From: Riemerella anatipestifer
Lineage (GTDB): Bacteria; Bacteroidota; Bacteroidia; Flavobacteriales; Weeksellaceae
Length of the DNA stretch: 64,000 nt
Assembly: GCF_035666175.1 (NCBI RefSeq)
Contig: NZ_CP142016.1
Coordinates: forward strand, 2,356,001 to 2,420,000
Direction: 5' to 3'
The notes under the pieces are model-generated. The model was not told where the DNA came from, ran no database searches, and was given only the letters and a program-made list of their open reading frames with translations. Numbering within the stretch: position 1 is the stretch's first letter; every line of letters starts with the position of its first letter. Position numbers and translations under genes: made by a program. Below are positions 1-9,539 of the stretch, one piece after another.

Positions 1-369
1 AGGTACATTTGCAGGGCAAACATATACGGTAGCACCTAATGCCTTTAGATAAGCTATTTTTTCAGGCTTGGTTTTATCGCTTACAGATAAGATGCACTTG
101 TACCCTTTGATAATGTTTACCATTGCAATGGAGAACCCTGTGTTACCAGAGGTGGTCTCTACAATAGTAGCACCTGGTTTTAGTAATCCTTTTTTTTCTG
201 CTTGTTCTATAATATGCAGAGCTATCCTATCTTTAGTAGAGTGCCCTGGGTTAGAAGACTCTATCTTCGCATAGACTGTAGCTGCTATATTTTCGGTAAT
301 TTTATTTAATCTAACAAGAGGAGTATTTCCTATTAAACCGAGAATATTATCATAAACATTAGTCGCCAT
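1..369 (-). CDS. PLP-dependent cysteine synthase / cystathionine beta-synthase family protein (partial)
   Basis: This is the N-terminal 123 residues of a fold-type II PLP enzyme; the rest lies beyond the left edge. It begins with an ATG at 367-369 and reads MATNVYDNILGLIGNTPLVR. The PLP lysine is K46 in STKDR, and the phosphate-binding loop TSGNTG follows about 25 residues later. In this family the enzyme makes cysteine from O-acetylserine and sulfide, or cystathionine from serine and homocysteine. The NPGHSTKDR and SDKTKPEKI segments look somewhat more like cystathionine beta-synthase than classical CysK, but the C-terminus that would decide this (for example CBS domains) is missing. No good minus-strand promoter pair was found; a CAAAGTTA box at 395-402 could be a TAnnTTTG element on the minus strand. 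Confidence 0.88.
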   Translation of the reverse strand, partial: MATNVYDNILGLIGNTPLVRLNKITENIAATVYAKIESSNPGHSTKDRIALHIIEQAEKKGLLKPGATIVETTSGNTGFSIAMVNIIKGYKCILSVSDKTKPEKIAYLKALGATVYVCPANVP

Positions 370-559
370 ATTACATTTTCTCAAAAACTGGGTGCAAAGT
401 TAATAAAAAAATAAGGAATATAAGACTTAAATATCTGTTTAGTTTTGGTGGTGTTTTATATTATTAGTTATAGTTGATTTGCTTTTTTACTTCAAGCTTC
501 TATTTTATAGCTATACTCCCAAGGTTTTTTAATATTTTTGCGGTTCTATTTTTAATTCT

Positions 560-1252
560 ATGATTATTGTTCTTCTCATTCTAAGTGTAATACTGGGGGT
601 ATTGTTGGGTAAATTTTTTGGGGCTAAAGAGAAGCTAGCAAAGAATTTACTTATTCTAAGTGCGGGGTTTCTTATTACGATTTGTCTTAACGAAGTCTTT
701 CCTCAAGTCTACCACGAACATAATCACAACATAGGTGTTTGGATTGTATTAGGAGTCCTGTTGCAGATGGTTTTAGAAAGCCTTACCAAAGGCTTTGAGC
801 ATGGGCATATCCACCATCACAGCGAAACTAAAAATATACTGCCTGTGGCACTTATGGTGGGTTTGTTTCTTCATGCTTTTATAGAAGGTATCCCTTTAGC
901 TAACGAAACAGAGGTTTTGTCGCCTTATCTTACAGGTATCTTGTTTCATAACCTTCCTATTTCCTTTGTTTTGGGAGCGTATTTGTTTGGTAAAGGGTCA
1001 TCAAAGCGTTATTCGTGGAGTATTATTAGCATTTTTGCTTTGGCTTCTCCTCTTGGAGTGTTTTTGGGTAAATATATCCCAATGGAGTGGCAGTCTTATT
1101 TTCTAGCCATAGTGGGAGGGATATTTCTGCATATCTCCGCTGTAATTATTTTTGAAAGCAACAAAAACCACAAAATGGATTGGACGAAGCTCTTGCTTGT
1201 AGTGTCAGGGATTTTGATTGCTTTGCTAGGGCATTTATTTCATCATCATTAA
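560..1252 (+). CDS. ZIP family divalent metal transporter
   Basis: An inner-membrane protein of 230 residues, expected to import Zn(II) or another divalent metal. About eight hydrophobic segments are visible. Helix 4 carries the ZIP metal site H105-A-F-I-E109-G, and helix 5 carries H130-N-L-P. Histidine-rich loops lie near residues 52-56 (HEHNH) and 81-87 (HGHIHHH), typical of the cytoplasmic sensor loop, and the chain ends in HHH. It stands alone: divergent from the cysteine synthase and convergent with kbl, with a shared terminator between them. A TATTTTTG box at 533-540 is a possible -7 element just upstream, but no matching -33 TTTG is seen. The exact metal cannot be told from sequence. 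Confidence 0.9.
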   Translation: MIIVLLILSVILGVLLGKFFGAKEKLAKNLLILSAGFLITICLNEVFPQVYHEHNHNIGVWIVLGVLLQMVLESLTKGFEHGHIHHHSETKNILPVALMVGLFLHAFIEGIPLANETEVLSPYLTGILFHNLPISFVLGAYLFGKGSSKRYSWSIISIFALASPLGVFLGKYIPMEWQSYFLAIVGGIFLHISAVIIFESNKNHKMDWTKLLLVVSGILIALLGHLFHHH

Positions 1253-1281
1253 AAGGTTAAATCTGATTGATATAAAAAAAT

Positions 1282-1316
1282 AAACCTTTGTAGTAAATAT
1301 TACAAAGGTTTTATTT
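1282..1316. terminator. Bidirectional rho-independent terminator
   Basis: A perfect 11-bp stem (aaacctttgta at 1282-1292 and tacaaaggttt at 1301-1311) with an 8-nt loop is flanked by A-rich and T-rich tracts on both sides. It sits between the converging ZIP transporter and kbl genes and can serve both. Confidence 0.85.
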
Positions 1317-1333
1317 TTATAAATATAGGTCAG

Positions 1334-2527
1334 CTAGATAATCCCTAATTCTTTTCCTACTTTTTCAAAGGCAGCTATGGCTTTATCTAAGTGTTCCCTT
1401 GTATGTGCAGTTGATAATTGTACTCTAATTCTAGCCTTACCTTTAGGAACCACAGGATAGAAAAATCCGATAACATAGATGCCTTCGTCCATAAGTTTTT
1501 CTGCCATTTTTTGAGATAGTGGGGCATCATAAAGCATTACAGGTACAATAGCTGCATCGCCATCAGGAATGTCAAAGCCTTTGGCTTTCATTTGGGTTCT
1601 AAAATATTGGGCGTTATCCATTACCTTGTCTCTTAGGCTGGTATCTTCGGAAATCATTTCTAGAACTTTGGTTGCCGCACCTACAATGCCAGGAGCTAAA
1701 GAGTTGGAAAACAGATAAGGTCTAGAACGTTGTCTTAACATATCTATAATTTCTTTTTTACCAGAAGTAAAGCCACCCAACGCTCCACCTAGTGCTTTAC
1801 CTAGTGTAGAAGTAATGATGTCCACTCTTCCCATAACTTCGTTTGCTTCGTGGGTACCTCTTCCTGTTTTGCCGATAAAACCTGTAGCGTGGGAGTCGTC
1901 TACCATCACTAGAGCATCGTATTTTTCAGCTAAATCACAAACACCTTTTAGGTCGGCTACGATACCGTCCATAGAAAACACTCCATCGGTAACAATGATT
2001 TTAAATCTGTGGTTGTGTTTACTCGCTTCAATAAGCTGTGCTTCCAAGTCTGCCATATCATTGTTTTTGTAGCGATACCTTGCCGCTTTGCAAAGTCTTA
2101 CTCCATCAATAATGGAAGCGTGGTTAAGTTCATCAGAAATGATGGCATCTTCTGCTGTAAATAGAGGTTCAAAAACCCCACCGTTGGCATCAAAACAAGC
2201 CGCATAGAGAATGGTGTCTTCCATACCCAAAAACTCAGATATTTTAGCTTCTAGATTTTTATGAATGTCTTGTGTACCACATATAAAACGCACAGAAGAC
2301 ATACCGTAACCGTGAGAAGCAATAGCGTTTTGTGAGGCTTTCATAACTTCGGGGTGGTTAGATAGCCCAAGGTAGTTATTGGCACAGAAGTTAAGTAACT
2401 TTTTACCATTAGCTATAATTTCAGCTGATTGTTGAGAGGTAATGATGCGTTCGTTTTTATAAAGACCTTCGTTTTTGATATTTTGAAGTTCGGTTTGTAA
2501 ATACTCTAGATAATTTTTAGAAATCAT
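1334..2527 (-). CDS. kbl: Glycine C-acetyltransferase (2-amino-3-ketobutyrate CoA ligase)
   Basis: A cytosolic PLP enzyme of the alpha-oxoamine synthase family. It cleaves 2-amino-3-ketobutyrate with CoA to glycine and acetyl-CoA, the second step of threonine degradation through threonine dehydrogenase. At 397 residues it matches the family length. Visible landmarks are the aspartate of [11 protein letters not shown] near 210, the PLP lysine K244 in STLGKALGG, and the C-terminal [11 protein letters not shown] segment. BioF of the same fold is also in this window at 57.6 kb, but this copy has the Kbl-type MDGIVADL and GTHE segments. No threonine dehydrogenase gene is adjacent. The ATG is at 2525-2527. 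Confidence 0.93.
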   Translation of the reverse strand: MISKNYLEYLQTELQNIKNEGLYKNERIITSQQSAEIIANGKKLLNFCANNYLGLSNHPEVMKASQNAIASHGYGMSSVRFICGTQDIHKNLEAKISEFLGMEDTILYAACFDANGGVFEPLFTAEDAIISDELNHASIIDGVRLCKAARYRYKNNDMADLEAQLIEASKHNHRFKIIVTDGVFSMDGIVADLKGVCDLAEKYDALVMVDDSHATGFIGKTGRGTHEANEVMGRVDIITSTLGKALGGALGGFTSGKKEIIDMLRQRSRPYLFSNSLAPGIVGAATKVLEMISEDTSLRDKVMDNAQYFRTQMKAKGFDIPDGDAAIVPVMLYDAPLSQKMAEKLMDEGIYVIGFFYPVVPKGKARIRVQLSTAHTREHLDKAIAAFEKVGKELGII

Positions 2528-2572
2528 ATTTAGTTTATTTTGGTTATAAAATCGTTGGCTAATTTAATAAAA

Positions 2573-2597
2573 AAAGCCTTCACTGTTGGAAGACTTT
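2573..2597 (-). terminator. Rho-independent terminator of dacB
   Basis: Read on the minus strand, AAAGTCTTCC, a short loop and GAAGGCTTT form a stem with one mismatch, followed by a run of seven T. It lies just after the dacB stop and before kbl. Confidence 0.7.
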
Positions 2598-2616
2598 ATA
2601 GATTATTTTACAAATA

Positions 2617-4038
2617 CTAGAGGTTGAGTGTAGGCTCTAGCAGTTTTTCCATTTTAGCTTTAATCTGATTTACAGACCCTGTGTAATTATTGATTAACAA
2701 TGAGAAAGTAAGGGTTCTGCCAGATTTGGTATTGATGTAACCTGCTAGACATTTTACAGCTCTTAATGTGCCTGTTTTAGCGAAGATTTGTCCGTAGCCT
2801 TCGTTATAGAGAAACATTTTCTTTAATGTCCCTGTCTGCCCTGCAATAGGTAGTGAATCGAAGTAGGATTTATAATATCTTTCTTTCATAAGACCTGCTA
2901 AAAATTTAACTTGTGAAATAGGTGTTACTAGATTATTTCTAGATAAACCACTACCGTCCATTAGGTTTAATCCATTAAAATCATAGCCGTTAGTATTTAG
3001 GTGTTCTACGATTGTTTGTCTGCCTGTTGCTAGAGACTCGTCACCGTTTTTGTAAAATCCTACCGAACGAAGCAGAGCTTCTGCAAATCTATTATTACTC
3101 ACCTGGTTAACGAAATAGACAATCTCTTCTAAGCTAGGTGATTGATATTTGGTGATAAAAGTTCTGTCTTCGGGTGTGATATCAATTGTTTTTCCTTCTA
3201 CTTTGCCTGTTACAGATATCTTGTTTTTAAGTAAAGAAGCCTTTAATGTATTGGCGAGAGAATAAGGTGCAGAAGGTATCTTACCAGCTACAATATTACC
3301 TTCAAAAGAATCTGTATAAACCATTTGGTTGGTGTATGGAGAAACATAGAAAAATCTTTTTTCATCGGCTTTAAATTTGCGTTTGGTGATTTTTCTCTCT
3401 TTGGTTGGGTCTATATTGGCTGTTTTGCCCACAGGGAGGTAGTAATTCTCTCTTTCTAACCATACAATGTTAGCAGGAAGGTTGTCATTATTACCTTTGA
3501 AAACTGCAGTTTGTACGAAAATACCACCATTGATTTTGGTAATCCCTAAGCTCTTTATTGAAGATATAAAATCAGAAGCAATGCTACTATAACTAGAAGA
3601 ACCAGCCATACCAGTTCCCAAAGTAGGGTCGCCGCTACCTATAACGTATAGGTTGCCTTCTAGAACTCCTGTGTCAGATATTTTACCTGAGTATTCTAGC
3701 TGTGTATTGTATTTGAATTTGGGACCTATAATGTTCATGGCTGCATCTGTAGTTAACAACTTTGTGGTAGATGCAGGAACTAATGGAGTAGCCTCATTAT
3801 AAGAACTTATGACTTGCTTACTTTTTGGGTCGTATACTACAAATCCCCATTGACCATTTTTTACCATAGGGTCACTTGCCAGTCGATTGATAGCGATGTC
3901 GAGTTCTTCTTTAGCCGAAAGAGTTACTTTTTCAGTAGTTGGTGTCTCGTAGGTAGGGTACGAACTAGAATACTGAGCAAATGAAACGGAAAATATAGAT
4001 ATACAGGCTGTTAAAAGTCCTTTTTTTATTAAATTCAT
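2617..4038 (-). CDS. dacB: D-alanyl-D-alanine carboxypeptidase / endopeptidase, PBP4 type (peptidase S13)
   Basis: A periplasmic penicillin-binding protein that trims or cuts peptidoglycan peptide cross-links. Starting at the ATG at 4036-4038 gives 473 residues with a signal peptide (MNLIKKGLLTACISIFSVSFAQ); the frame extends 17 codons further upstream, but that would put a charged stretch before the signal. All three active-site motifs are present: S90-T-T-K93, SNN in NQVSNNRFAE, and KTG in FAKTGTL near the C-terminus. The long insertion between motif 1 and motif 2 is typical of S13 enzymes. It appears to be a single-gene unit with its own terminator. A CAAAGGTA box at 4087-4094 might be its -7 promoter element on the minus strand. 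Confidence 0.92.
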   Translation of the reverse strand: MNLIKKGLLTACISIFSVSFAQYSSSYPTYETPTTEKVTLSAKEELDIAINRLASDPMVKNGQWGFVVYDPKSKQVISSYNEATPLVPASTTKLLTTDAAMNIIGPKFKYNTQLEYSGKISDTGVLEGNLYVIGSGDPTLGTGMAGSSSYSSIASDFISSIKSLGITKINGGIFVQTAVFKGNNDNLPANIVWLERENYYLPVGKTANIDPTKERKITKRKFKADEKRFFYVSPYTNQMVYTDSFEGNIVAGKIPSAPYSLANTLKASLLKNKISVTGKVEGKTIDITPEDRTFITKYQSPSLEEIVYFVNQVSNNRFAEALLRSVGFYKNGDESLATGRQTIVEHLNTNGYDFNGLNLMDGSGLSRNNLVTPISQVKFLAGLMKERYYKSYFDSLPIAGQTGTLKKMFLYNEGYGQIFAKTGTLRAVKCLAGYINTKSGRTLTFSLLINNYTGSVNQIKAKMEKLLEPTLNL

Positions 4039-4158
4039 ACTTTGAAATTTTATTACTTTGAGGTTTTCTATTAGAAAACAACGAAACAAAGGTAAAAAAT
4101 ATTATAAGTCTAGACCTATGCAAGGGTGGTAAATAGACTTAAATTATGTTAAAAAGAG

Positions 4159-6606
4159 TTAAAAATCTACAAACACCTCTATTTTTACAGATTGATAAGC
4201 GGAGATTTCTCTGAATTCGTCTAATGATTGTGAAATGTACTCTTTGAAAGTAAAGTATTTATTATTTCTAGGCAGTTTGAGTAATATTTGGAACTGATAT
4301 TTGTTTTTCAACTTTGCGATAGGTGCTTTTTCTGGACCTAAAACACAGTCTAAAGGCAAGTATTTCCTAAGGATAGAGCCTAAAAATTGTGATGCTCTAT
4401 CTGCTTTACCTTCTTTGGAATGTTTAATTTCTAAAAGTACCACTTTGGTAAATGGTGGATAGAGGAATTTTTTTCTATCATTTAGAAAATGCTCATAGAT
4501 TTCTTGAGTGCTATTGTCTTCAATCAAACTGAATAAAGGGTGTGCTGGGTTGTAAGTTTGTATAACTACTTTACCTTTTCCTGAAGTTCTGCCTGCTCTT
4601 CCAGATACCTGAGTGATGAGTTGATAGGCTCTTTCTTCCGCTCGGAAATCTTGTACGTAGAGGAGAGCATCAGCCTTAGGAATTGCCACTAGGTCTATAT
4701 GGTAAAAGTCTAAACCTTTAGAAATCATCTGTGTACCGACAATGATGTCAGTTTCTCTATTTTCTATTTTTTCATAGAGTTTCTCATAGGCGAACTTTTT
4801 TCTCATAGAATCTATGTCCATTCTGTCCACTTCTGCCTCTGGAAATAGTCTTTTAACTTCCTCCGCCACTTGTTCTACTCCGATGCCTTTGGTATTGAGT
4901 TGTTGAGACTGGCACTTAGGGCATTGGTTAGGTTTAGAAGCTCTTTGTCCACAATAATGGCACTTCAATTCGTTAGAAGATTTGTGATAGGTCATTACTA
5001 CATCACAGTTAGAGCAATAGGTTACATGTCCGCAAGCCTCACATTCTACCACATTGGCATAGCCTCTTCTATTATGGAGGATAATAATTTGTTTTTTGTC
5101 CTCTAGGTTTTCCTGAACTTTTTGAACTAATGCTGCCGAAAAATTACCATTTAGAGTTTTGGCTTCCTGCTCTTCTTTAATATTGATGATTTCAAAATCG
5201 GGTAAATTTACATTGCCGTATCGTTCGCCTAAATAAAGGTATTTAAGTTTTCCTTTTTGGGCAGCGTAATAAGATTCTAAAGATGGTGTGGCAGAGCCGA
5301 GCAGTAGATGTGCTTTATAATGATGAGCTAAAATTTGAGCAGCATCTTTAGCGTTAAAGTAAGGATTAGCTTCTCTAGGCTTGTAGGCGGAATCGTGTTC
5401 TTCATCTACAATCACTAAATCTAAATTTTGGTAAGGGAGAAACAATGCATTTCTAGTTCCAATAAGAACTTTAATCTTGTTGAGTTTTACTTTTCTCCAA
5501 ACTTCCACTCGTTCAAAATCGGTGAGTCTTTGATGATAAAAGCCAATTAAATCGCCGTATTTTTTTTCTAATCTGCGGATAATTTGTTTGGTTAATGCAA
5601 TCTCGGGTAATAATAATAATGTGTTTTTATTCTCTTTGATGAGTTGCTCTATCAAGTGGATATAGATATGTGTTTTCCCTGAAGAAGTTACGCCGTGTAA
5701 TAATACTTTCTGATTTTGAGCAAAAGCCTCTTCTATTGCTTTAAGTGTATTGTTTTGAGTTTCAGTAAGAGGTTCAATATTTTCTATATCACCACTATAA
5801 GCCTCTAGTCGGTCGTGCTGGAGGTAATATTCATCTACTAGACCTTTATCCATCAGAGCTTTCATTTGAGCGTGGGCGAAATTACCTTCTTCAAACAAAA
5901 TAGATTTTTTAATAGGAACTTCAGGCGAAGTTGTTTGTTTAGACAAAATGAGCAAGAAAAGTTCTTTTTGTTTTTCTGCTCTATTAAGGCTAAAAATGAC
6001 CTCTGCTAAAGACTGATTGCCTAGCAATTCCTCTTTGATTTTTACATAAGCTACCTCCTTTACTTTGTACTTTTCTGCCACTTTTTCATCTATCTCTATA
6101 TAGTGCATATCTATAAGAGCGTTGATGGTTTTAATTAAATTTTTCTTTGGAATAAAGGCTTCCATTTCAGAAAGATTGACCAATTGTTGGACTTCCAGTG
6201 CCTGTATTAAAAGTATTTCGTTGGCATCTAGGAGTTCATAATCTATATTAGCATTTGGTTTAAGCTTTAGATAGGTCTCACTTTCCAATTTTAATGATGA
6301 AGGAAATGCCAAGCGGTAAATTTCACCCAAATTACACAGATAGTAGGAAGATAGCCATTGCCAAAACTCAAGCTGTGGAAAAGGTAAAATAGGGGTGTCG
6401 TCTAAAATGCTGTAAATTTCCTTTGGAGAAAACTCTTTGGGAGTGTTTTGGTGAAGGTCTGAGATGATTCCAGTATAGATTTTTTTTCCTCTAAACGGAA
6501 CAAGAACACGCATGCCTAACGCTATTTTATCCTGTAAATCAATGGGAACTTTGTAAGTGAAAGTTCCTTTTAGATTAAGTGGTAATATGACTTGAGCGTA
6601 AAGCAT
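4159..6606 (-). CDS. priA: Primosomal protein N' (replication restart helicase)
   Basis: A cytosolic SF2 helicase that recognises stalled forks and reloads the replicative helicase. I start it at the ATG at 6604-6606 (MLYAQVILPLNLKGTFTY), giving 815 residues; the open frame runs 21 codons further upstream without any family-like sequence. The order is an N-terminal DNA-binding region, Walker A GVTSSGKT at about 305-312, a DEEH Walker B box, then eight cysteines in four CxxC pairs forming the zinc-binding module (CEAC, CSNC, CHYC, CPKC), and the helicase motif with QVSGRAGR. All key residues are intact. It is divergent from dnaK. Confidence 0.95.
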   Translation of the reverse strand: MLYAQVILPLNLKGTFTYKVPIDLQDKIALGMRVLVPFRGKKIYTGIISDLHQNTPKEFSPKEIYSILDDTPILPFPQLEFWQWLSSYYLCNLGEIYRLAFPSSLKLESETYLKLKPNANIDYELLDANEILLIQALEVQQLVNLSEMEAFIPKKNLIKTINALIDMHYIEIDEKVAEKYKVKEVAYVKIKEELLGNQSLAEVIFSLNRAEKQKELFLLILSKQTTSPEVPIKKSILFEEGNFAHAQMKALMDKGLVDEYYLQHDRLEAYSGDIENIEPLTETQNNTLKAIEEAFAQNQKVLLHGVTSSGKTHIYIHLIEQLIKENKNTLLLLPEIALTKQIIRRLEKKYGDLIGFYHQRLTDFERVEVWRKVKLNKIKVLIGTRNALFLPYQNLDLVIVDEEHDSAYKPREANPYFNAKDAAQILAHHYKAHLLLGSATPSLESYYAAQKGKLKYLYLGERYGNVNLPDFEIINIKEEQEAKTLNGNFSAALVQKVQENLEDKKQIIILHNRRGYANVVECEACGHVTYCSNCDVVMTYHKSSNELKCHYCGQRASKPNQCPKCQSQQLNTKGIGVEQVAEEVKRLFPEAEVDRMDIDSMRKKFAYEKLYEKIENRETDIIVGTQMISKGLDFYHIDLVAIPKADALLYVQDFRAEERAYQLITQVSGRAGRTSGKGKVVIQTYNPAHPLFSLIEDNSTQEIYEHFLNDRKKFLYPPFTKVVLLEIKHSKEGKADRASQFLGSILRKYLPLDCVLGPEKAPIAKLKNKYQFQILLKLPRNNKYFTFKEYISQSLDEFREISAYQSVKIEVFVDF

Positions 6607-6832
6607 AGAGGGGAACAAAAATAAGTGATTTTTATTAAAAGTATTTAATGAAGAGCTAATTTTTAACAAGTGTCTTTATGCAAAAAGTACAATGCTACTG
6701 ACTGAAAAAACATATCTAGGCAAATGATGAAGTTTGGTGCTGTCATTTTGTCATAAAAAAGGGAGTGGCATATTCTTGGTAAAATTGGAGGTGTACTAAA
6801 AATGAATATTAACAAAAAAATACATAATTAAA

Positions 6833-8740
6833 ATGAGTAAAATTATAGGAATCGACTTAGGTACTACTAACTCTTGTGTGGCAGTAATGGAGGGTAAAGA
6901 CCCTGTGGTAATCCCTAATGCAGAAGGAAAAAGAACAACACCTTCTATTGTAGCTTTCACTGAAGATGGTGAGAGAAAGGTGGGGGACCCTGCTAAAAGA
7001 CAAGCGGTTACAAACCCTAAAAATACAGTTTATTCTATCAAGAGATTTATCGGAGCTAATTTTAAAGCAGATGCTAACGAGGTGTCTAGAGTTCCGTATC
7101 AAGTGGTAGAAGGTTCTAACGATACTGTTAAAGTTAAAATTGGAGATAGAGAATACACACCTCAAGAAATTTCAGCGATGATTCTTCAAAAAATGAAGAA
7201 AACGGCTGAAGATTATTTAGGTCAAGAAGTTTCTCGTGCGGTAATTACTGTACCTGCTTACTTTAACGACGCACAAAGACAAGCGACTAAAGAAGCTGGA
7301 GAAATCGCAGGTCTTAAGGTAGAAAGAATTATCAATGAGCCTACTGCAGCAGCTTTAGCTTATGGTCTAGATAAGGTAGGTAAGAAGGATATGAATGTAG
7401 TGGTGTTCGACTGTGGTGGTGGTACTCACGACGTTTCTGTACTAGAAATGTACGAGGTAGATGGTAACGCATCTTTCGAAGTAAAGGCTACCGATGGTGA
7501 TACACACTTAGGAGGGGACGACTTTGATAATGTGATTATCGACTGGATGGCGGCTGAATTCCAAGCGGAAGAAGGTGTAGATTTAAAATCTGACGCTATT
7601 GCTCTTCAAAGATTGAAAGAAGCGGCAGAAAAAGCAAAAGTTGAATTATCGTCTTCTACTCAAACAGAAATCAACTTACCATATATCACAGCTACGGCTT
7701 CAGGTCCAAAACACTTAGTTAAAACATTAACTAGAGCTAAGTTTGAACAATTAGCAGGAGATTTAATTCAAAGAACTATCGAGCCTTGTAAGTCTGCTCT
7801 TAAAAATGCAGGTATGAGCGTTTCTGATATTGATGAAATTATCTTAGTAGGTGGTTCTACAAGAATTCCAGCGATACAAGAAGCAGTAGAGAAATTCTTC
7901 GGTAAAGCTCCATCTAAAGGGGTAAACCCAGATGAGGTAGTGGCTATAGGTGCGGCTATCCAAGGGGGAGTTCTTACAGGAGATGTTAAAGATGTATTGT
8001 TACTAGATGTTACACCTCTTTCTTTGGGTATAGAAACTATGGGTTCTGTATTCACTAAATTGATAGAGGCTAATACAACCATTCCTACTAAAAAGTCAGA
8101 AGTATTCTCTACTGCGGTAGATAACCAGCCTGCGGTTACTATCAGAGTAGGACAAGGGGAAAGACCAATGTTTAACGATAACAAAGAAATCGGTAGATTC
8201 GAGCTTACAGATATTCCGCCAGCACCTAGAGGTGTGCCACAAATTGAGGTAACTTTTGATATAGATGCTAACGGTATTTTGAGCGTTTCTGCAAAAGATA
8301 AAGGTACGGGTAAAGAGCAATCTATCAAAATTCAAGCATCGTCTGGTCTTTCTGATGAAGAAATTGAAAGAATGAAGAGAGAAGCTGAAGAAAATTCAGC
8401 AGCAGATGCTAAGAAAAAAGAAGAAGCTGACCTTATCAACAAAGCAGATGGACAAATCTTCCAAACTGAAAAGCAAATAAAAGAATTTGGAGATAAGATT
8501 TCTGCGGATAAAAAATCAGCGATAGAAACAGCTTTAGCTGAATTAAAAACAGCTTATGAAGCTAAAGACATGGCAAATATTAAAACTAAGTCTGAGGCTT
8601 TAGATGCAGCTTGGATGGCAGCATCAGAAGAGTTGTACAAAGCACAAGCTGAAGCTCAAGGAGGTGCAGAACAAGCACAAGCTAACACAGGTAATGCTGC
8701 AGATGATGTACAAGATGCAGATTTTGAAGAAGTAAAATAA
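6833..8740 (+). CDS. dnaK: Molecular chaperone DnaK (Hsp70)
   Basis: A cytosolic ATP-dependent chaperone of 635 residues, full length. The N-terminal ATPase domain begins [18 protein letters not shown]; the phosphate loop reads [11 protein letters not shown], and [15 protein letters not shown] and [10 protein letters not shown] follow. The substrate-binding domain starts near residue 390 after the [11 protein letters not shown] linker, and a charged, alanine- and glutamine-rich tail ends in [11 protein letters not shown]. The histidine in GGGTHDVS replaces the more common phenylalanine; I believe this is usual in flavobacterial DnaK but cannot check. No grpE or dnaJ is adjacent, so it stands alone between priA and a strong terminator. 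A CIRCE-type operator was not seen. Confidence 0.97.
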   Translation: MSKIIGIDLGTTNSCVAVMEGKDPVVIPNAEGKRTTPSIVAFTEDGERKVGDPAKRQAVTNPKNTVYSIKRFIGANFKADANEVSRVPYQVVEGSNDTVKVKIGDREYTPQEISAMILQKMKKTAEDYLGQEVSRAVITVPAYFNDAQRQATKEAGEIAGLKVERIINEPTAAALAYGLDKVGKKDMNVVVFDCGGGTHDVSVLEMYEVDGNASFEVKATDGDTHLGGDDFDNVIIDWMAAEFQAEEGVDLKSDAIALQRLKEAAEKAKVELSSSTQTEINLPYITATASGPKHLVKTLTRAKFEQLAGDLIQRTIEPCKSALKNAGMSVSDIDEIILVGGSTRIPAIQEAVEKFFGKAPSKGVNPDEVVAIGAAIQGGVLTGDVKDVLLLDVTPLSLGIETMGSVFTKLIEANTTIPTKKSEVFSTAVDNQPAVTIRVGQGERPMFNDNKEIGRFELTDIPPAPRGVPQIEVTFDIDANGILSVSAKDKGTGKEQSIKIQASSGLSDEEIERMKREAEENSAADAKKKEEADLINKADGQIFQTEKQIKEFGDKISADKKSAIETALAELKTAYEAKDMANIKTKSEALDAAWMAASEELYKAQAEAQGGAEQAQANTGNAADDVQDADFEEVK

Positions 8741-8767
8741 TAGTTGATTGTATATTCAACAAAAGAA

Positions 8768-8797
8768 AAAGGGAACTCGTTTAGAGTTCCCTTTTTT
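8768..8797 (+). terminator. Rho-independent terminator of dnaK
   Basis: An 11-bp perfect stem (aaagggaactc at 8768-8778 and gagttcccttt at 8784-8794) with a 5-nt loop, followed by a T run. It lies 28 bases after the dnaK stop. Confidence 0.9.
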
Positions 8798-8827
8798 ACT
8801 ATATAAATAATAGGAGAGTAATTCTTT

Positions 8828-9406
8828 TTATAATTTTTCTTCAGAATTTAGCTTGTGGCGTCTGATTTCTTTATTCATCTTTTTTAACATACCTATAGTC
8901 CCTATTTTTACAGAGTTTTCAGCATTTCCTAGTAATCTAGCATTTCCTTTATAGGTATCATAAGAGGTTTCAATGATGAAATTTCCTTCTGCGTCATAAA
9001 GTTTAGCACTTACAAGCACTTGGTTAGAAAAAACATAGCGTCCGAAACCTACTTTAAAATACTTTACCTTTGGGATTAAAGCGACCTCAGCATTATTATT
9101 AAGGCAGATTTCTTTGATATACTCAGTATCGATATTATCGTAAGACATGGCACAATCTACTCTTACAATTTTACCACTGTTTTTGTCTTTTAAAAAATCG
9201 CTTGCGGCACTATAGAATGCATGGTAGGTAGGAGCATATATTTCAGGGATTTCAGGCACGACGAGTGGATTAAAGTAAACCACTTTTTTTACTTTTTTTA
9301 TTTTGATATTCTTATTCAGGTAGCCAAGGCTATCTCCCCAAGCTGCACACCCAACAGTACAAATAAAAAAACTAGATATACCTATTAAAATTAGTACCTT
9401 TTTCAT
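8828..9406 (-). CDS. Putative lipoprotein of unknown function
   Basis: A 192-residue protein with a lipoprotein signal peptide: basic start MKKVLILIG, hydrophobic core, and lipobox TVGC with the lipidated Cys at 20. The mature part begins AAWGDSLGYLNKNIKIKK and is rich in short beta-strand-like segments and lysine. I recognise no family. It may sit on the inner or outer membrane; nothing in the neighbours (dnaK convergent, APC permease upstream on the same strand) points to a role. A hairpin terminator for the permease lies upstream of it, so it is probably transcribed on its own. Confidence 0.75.
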   Translation of the reverse strand: MKKVLILIGISSFFICTVGCAAWGDSLGYLNKNIKIKKVKKVVYFNPLVVPEIPEIYAPTYHAFYSAASDFLKDKNSGKIVRVDCAMSYDNIDTEYIKEICLNNNAEVALIPKVKYFKVGFGRYVFSNQVLVSAKLYDAEGNFIIETSYDTYKGNARLLGNAENSVKIGTIGMLKKMNKEIRRHKLNSEEKL

Positions 9407-9491
9407 ATATATATTATGCTACAAATATACTCTTTTAAAGCTCATTGGTGCAATACCTTTAAGCAAGATTTATATCTATCTATGCAATCAT

Positions 9492-9526
9492 AAAAAAAGA
9501 GCCTTTGTTTAAAGACTCTTTTTTTA
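9492..9526 (-). terminator. Rho-independent terminator of the APC permease gene
   Basis: An imperfect A/T-rich stem, aaaaagagcctttg against aaagactcttttt, lies 14 bases beyond the permease stop and is followed on the minus strand by a T tract. It could work in both directions. Confidence 0.7.
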
Positions 9527-9539
9527 TTGAAATTGAATT

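Noticed and set aside
533-540. TATTTTTG -7 box before the ZIP gene as a full promoter
   Set aside because: No -33 TTTG at 17-23 bp; in an A/T-rich genome a lone box is not sufficient.
7768-8328. 186-codon minus-strand frame inside dnaK
   Set aside because: Antisense shadow of a strongly conserved gene; no start context or family pattern of its own.
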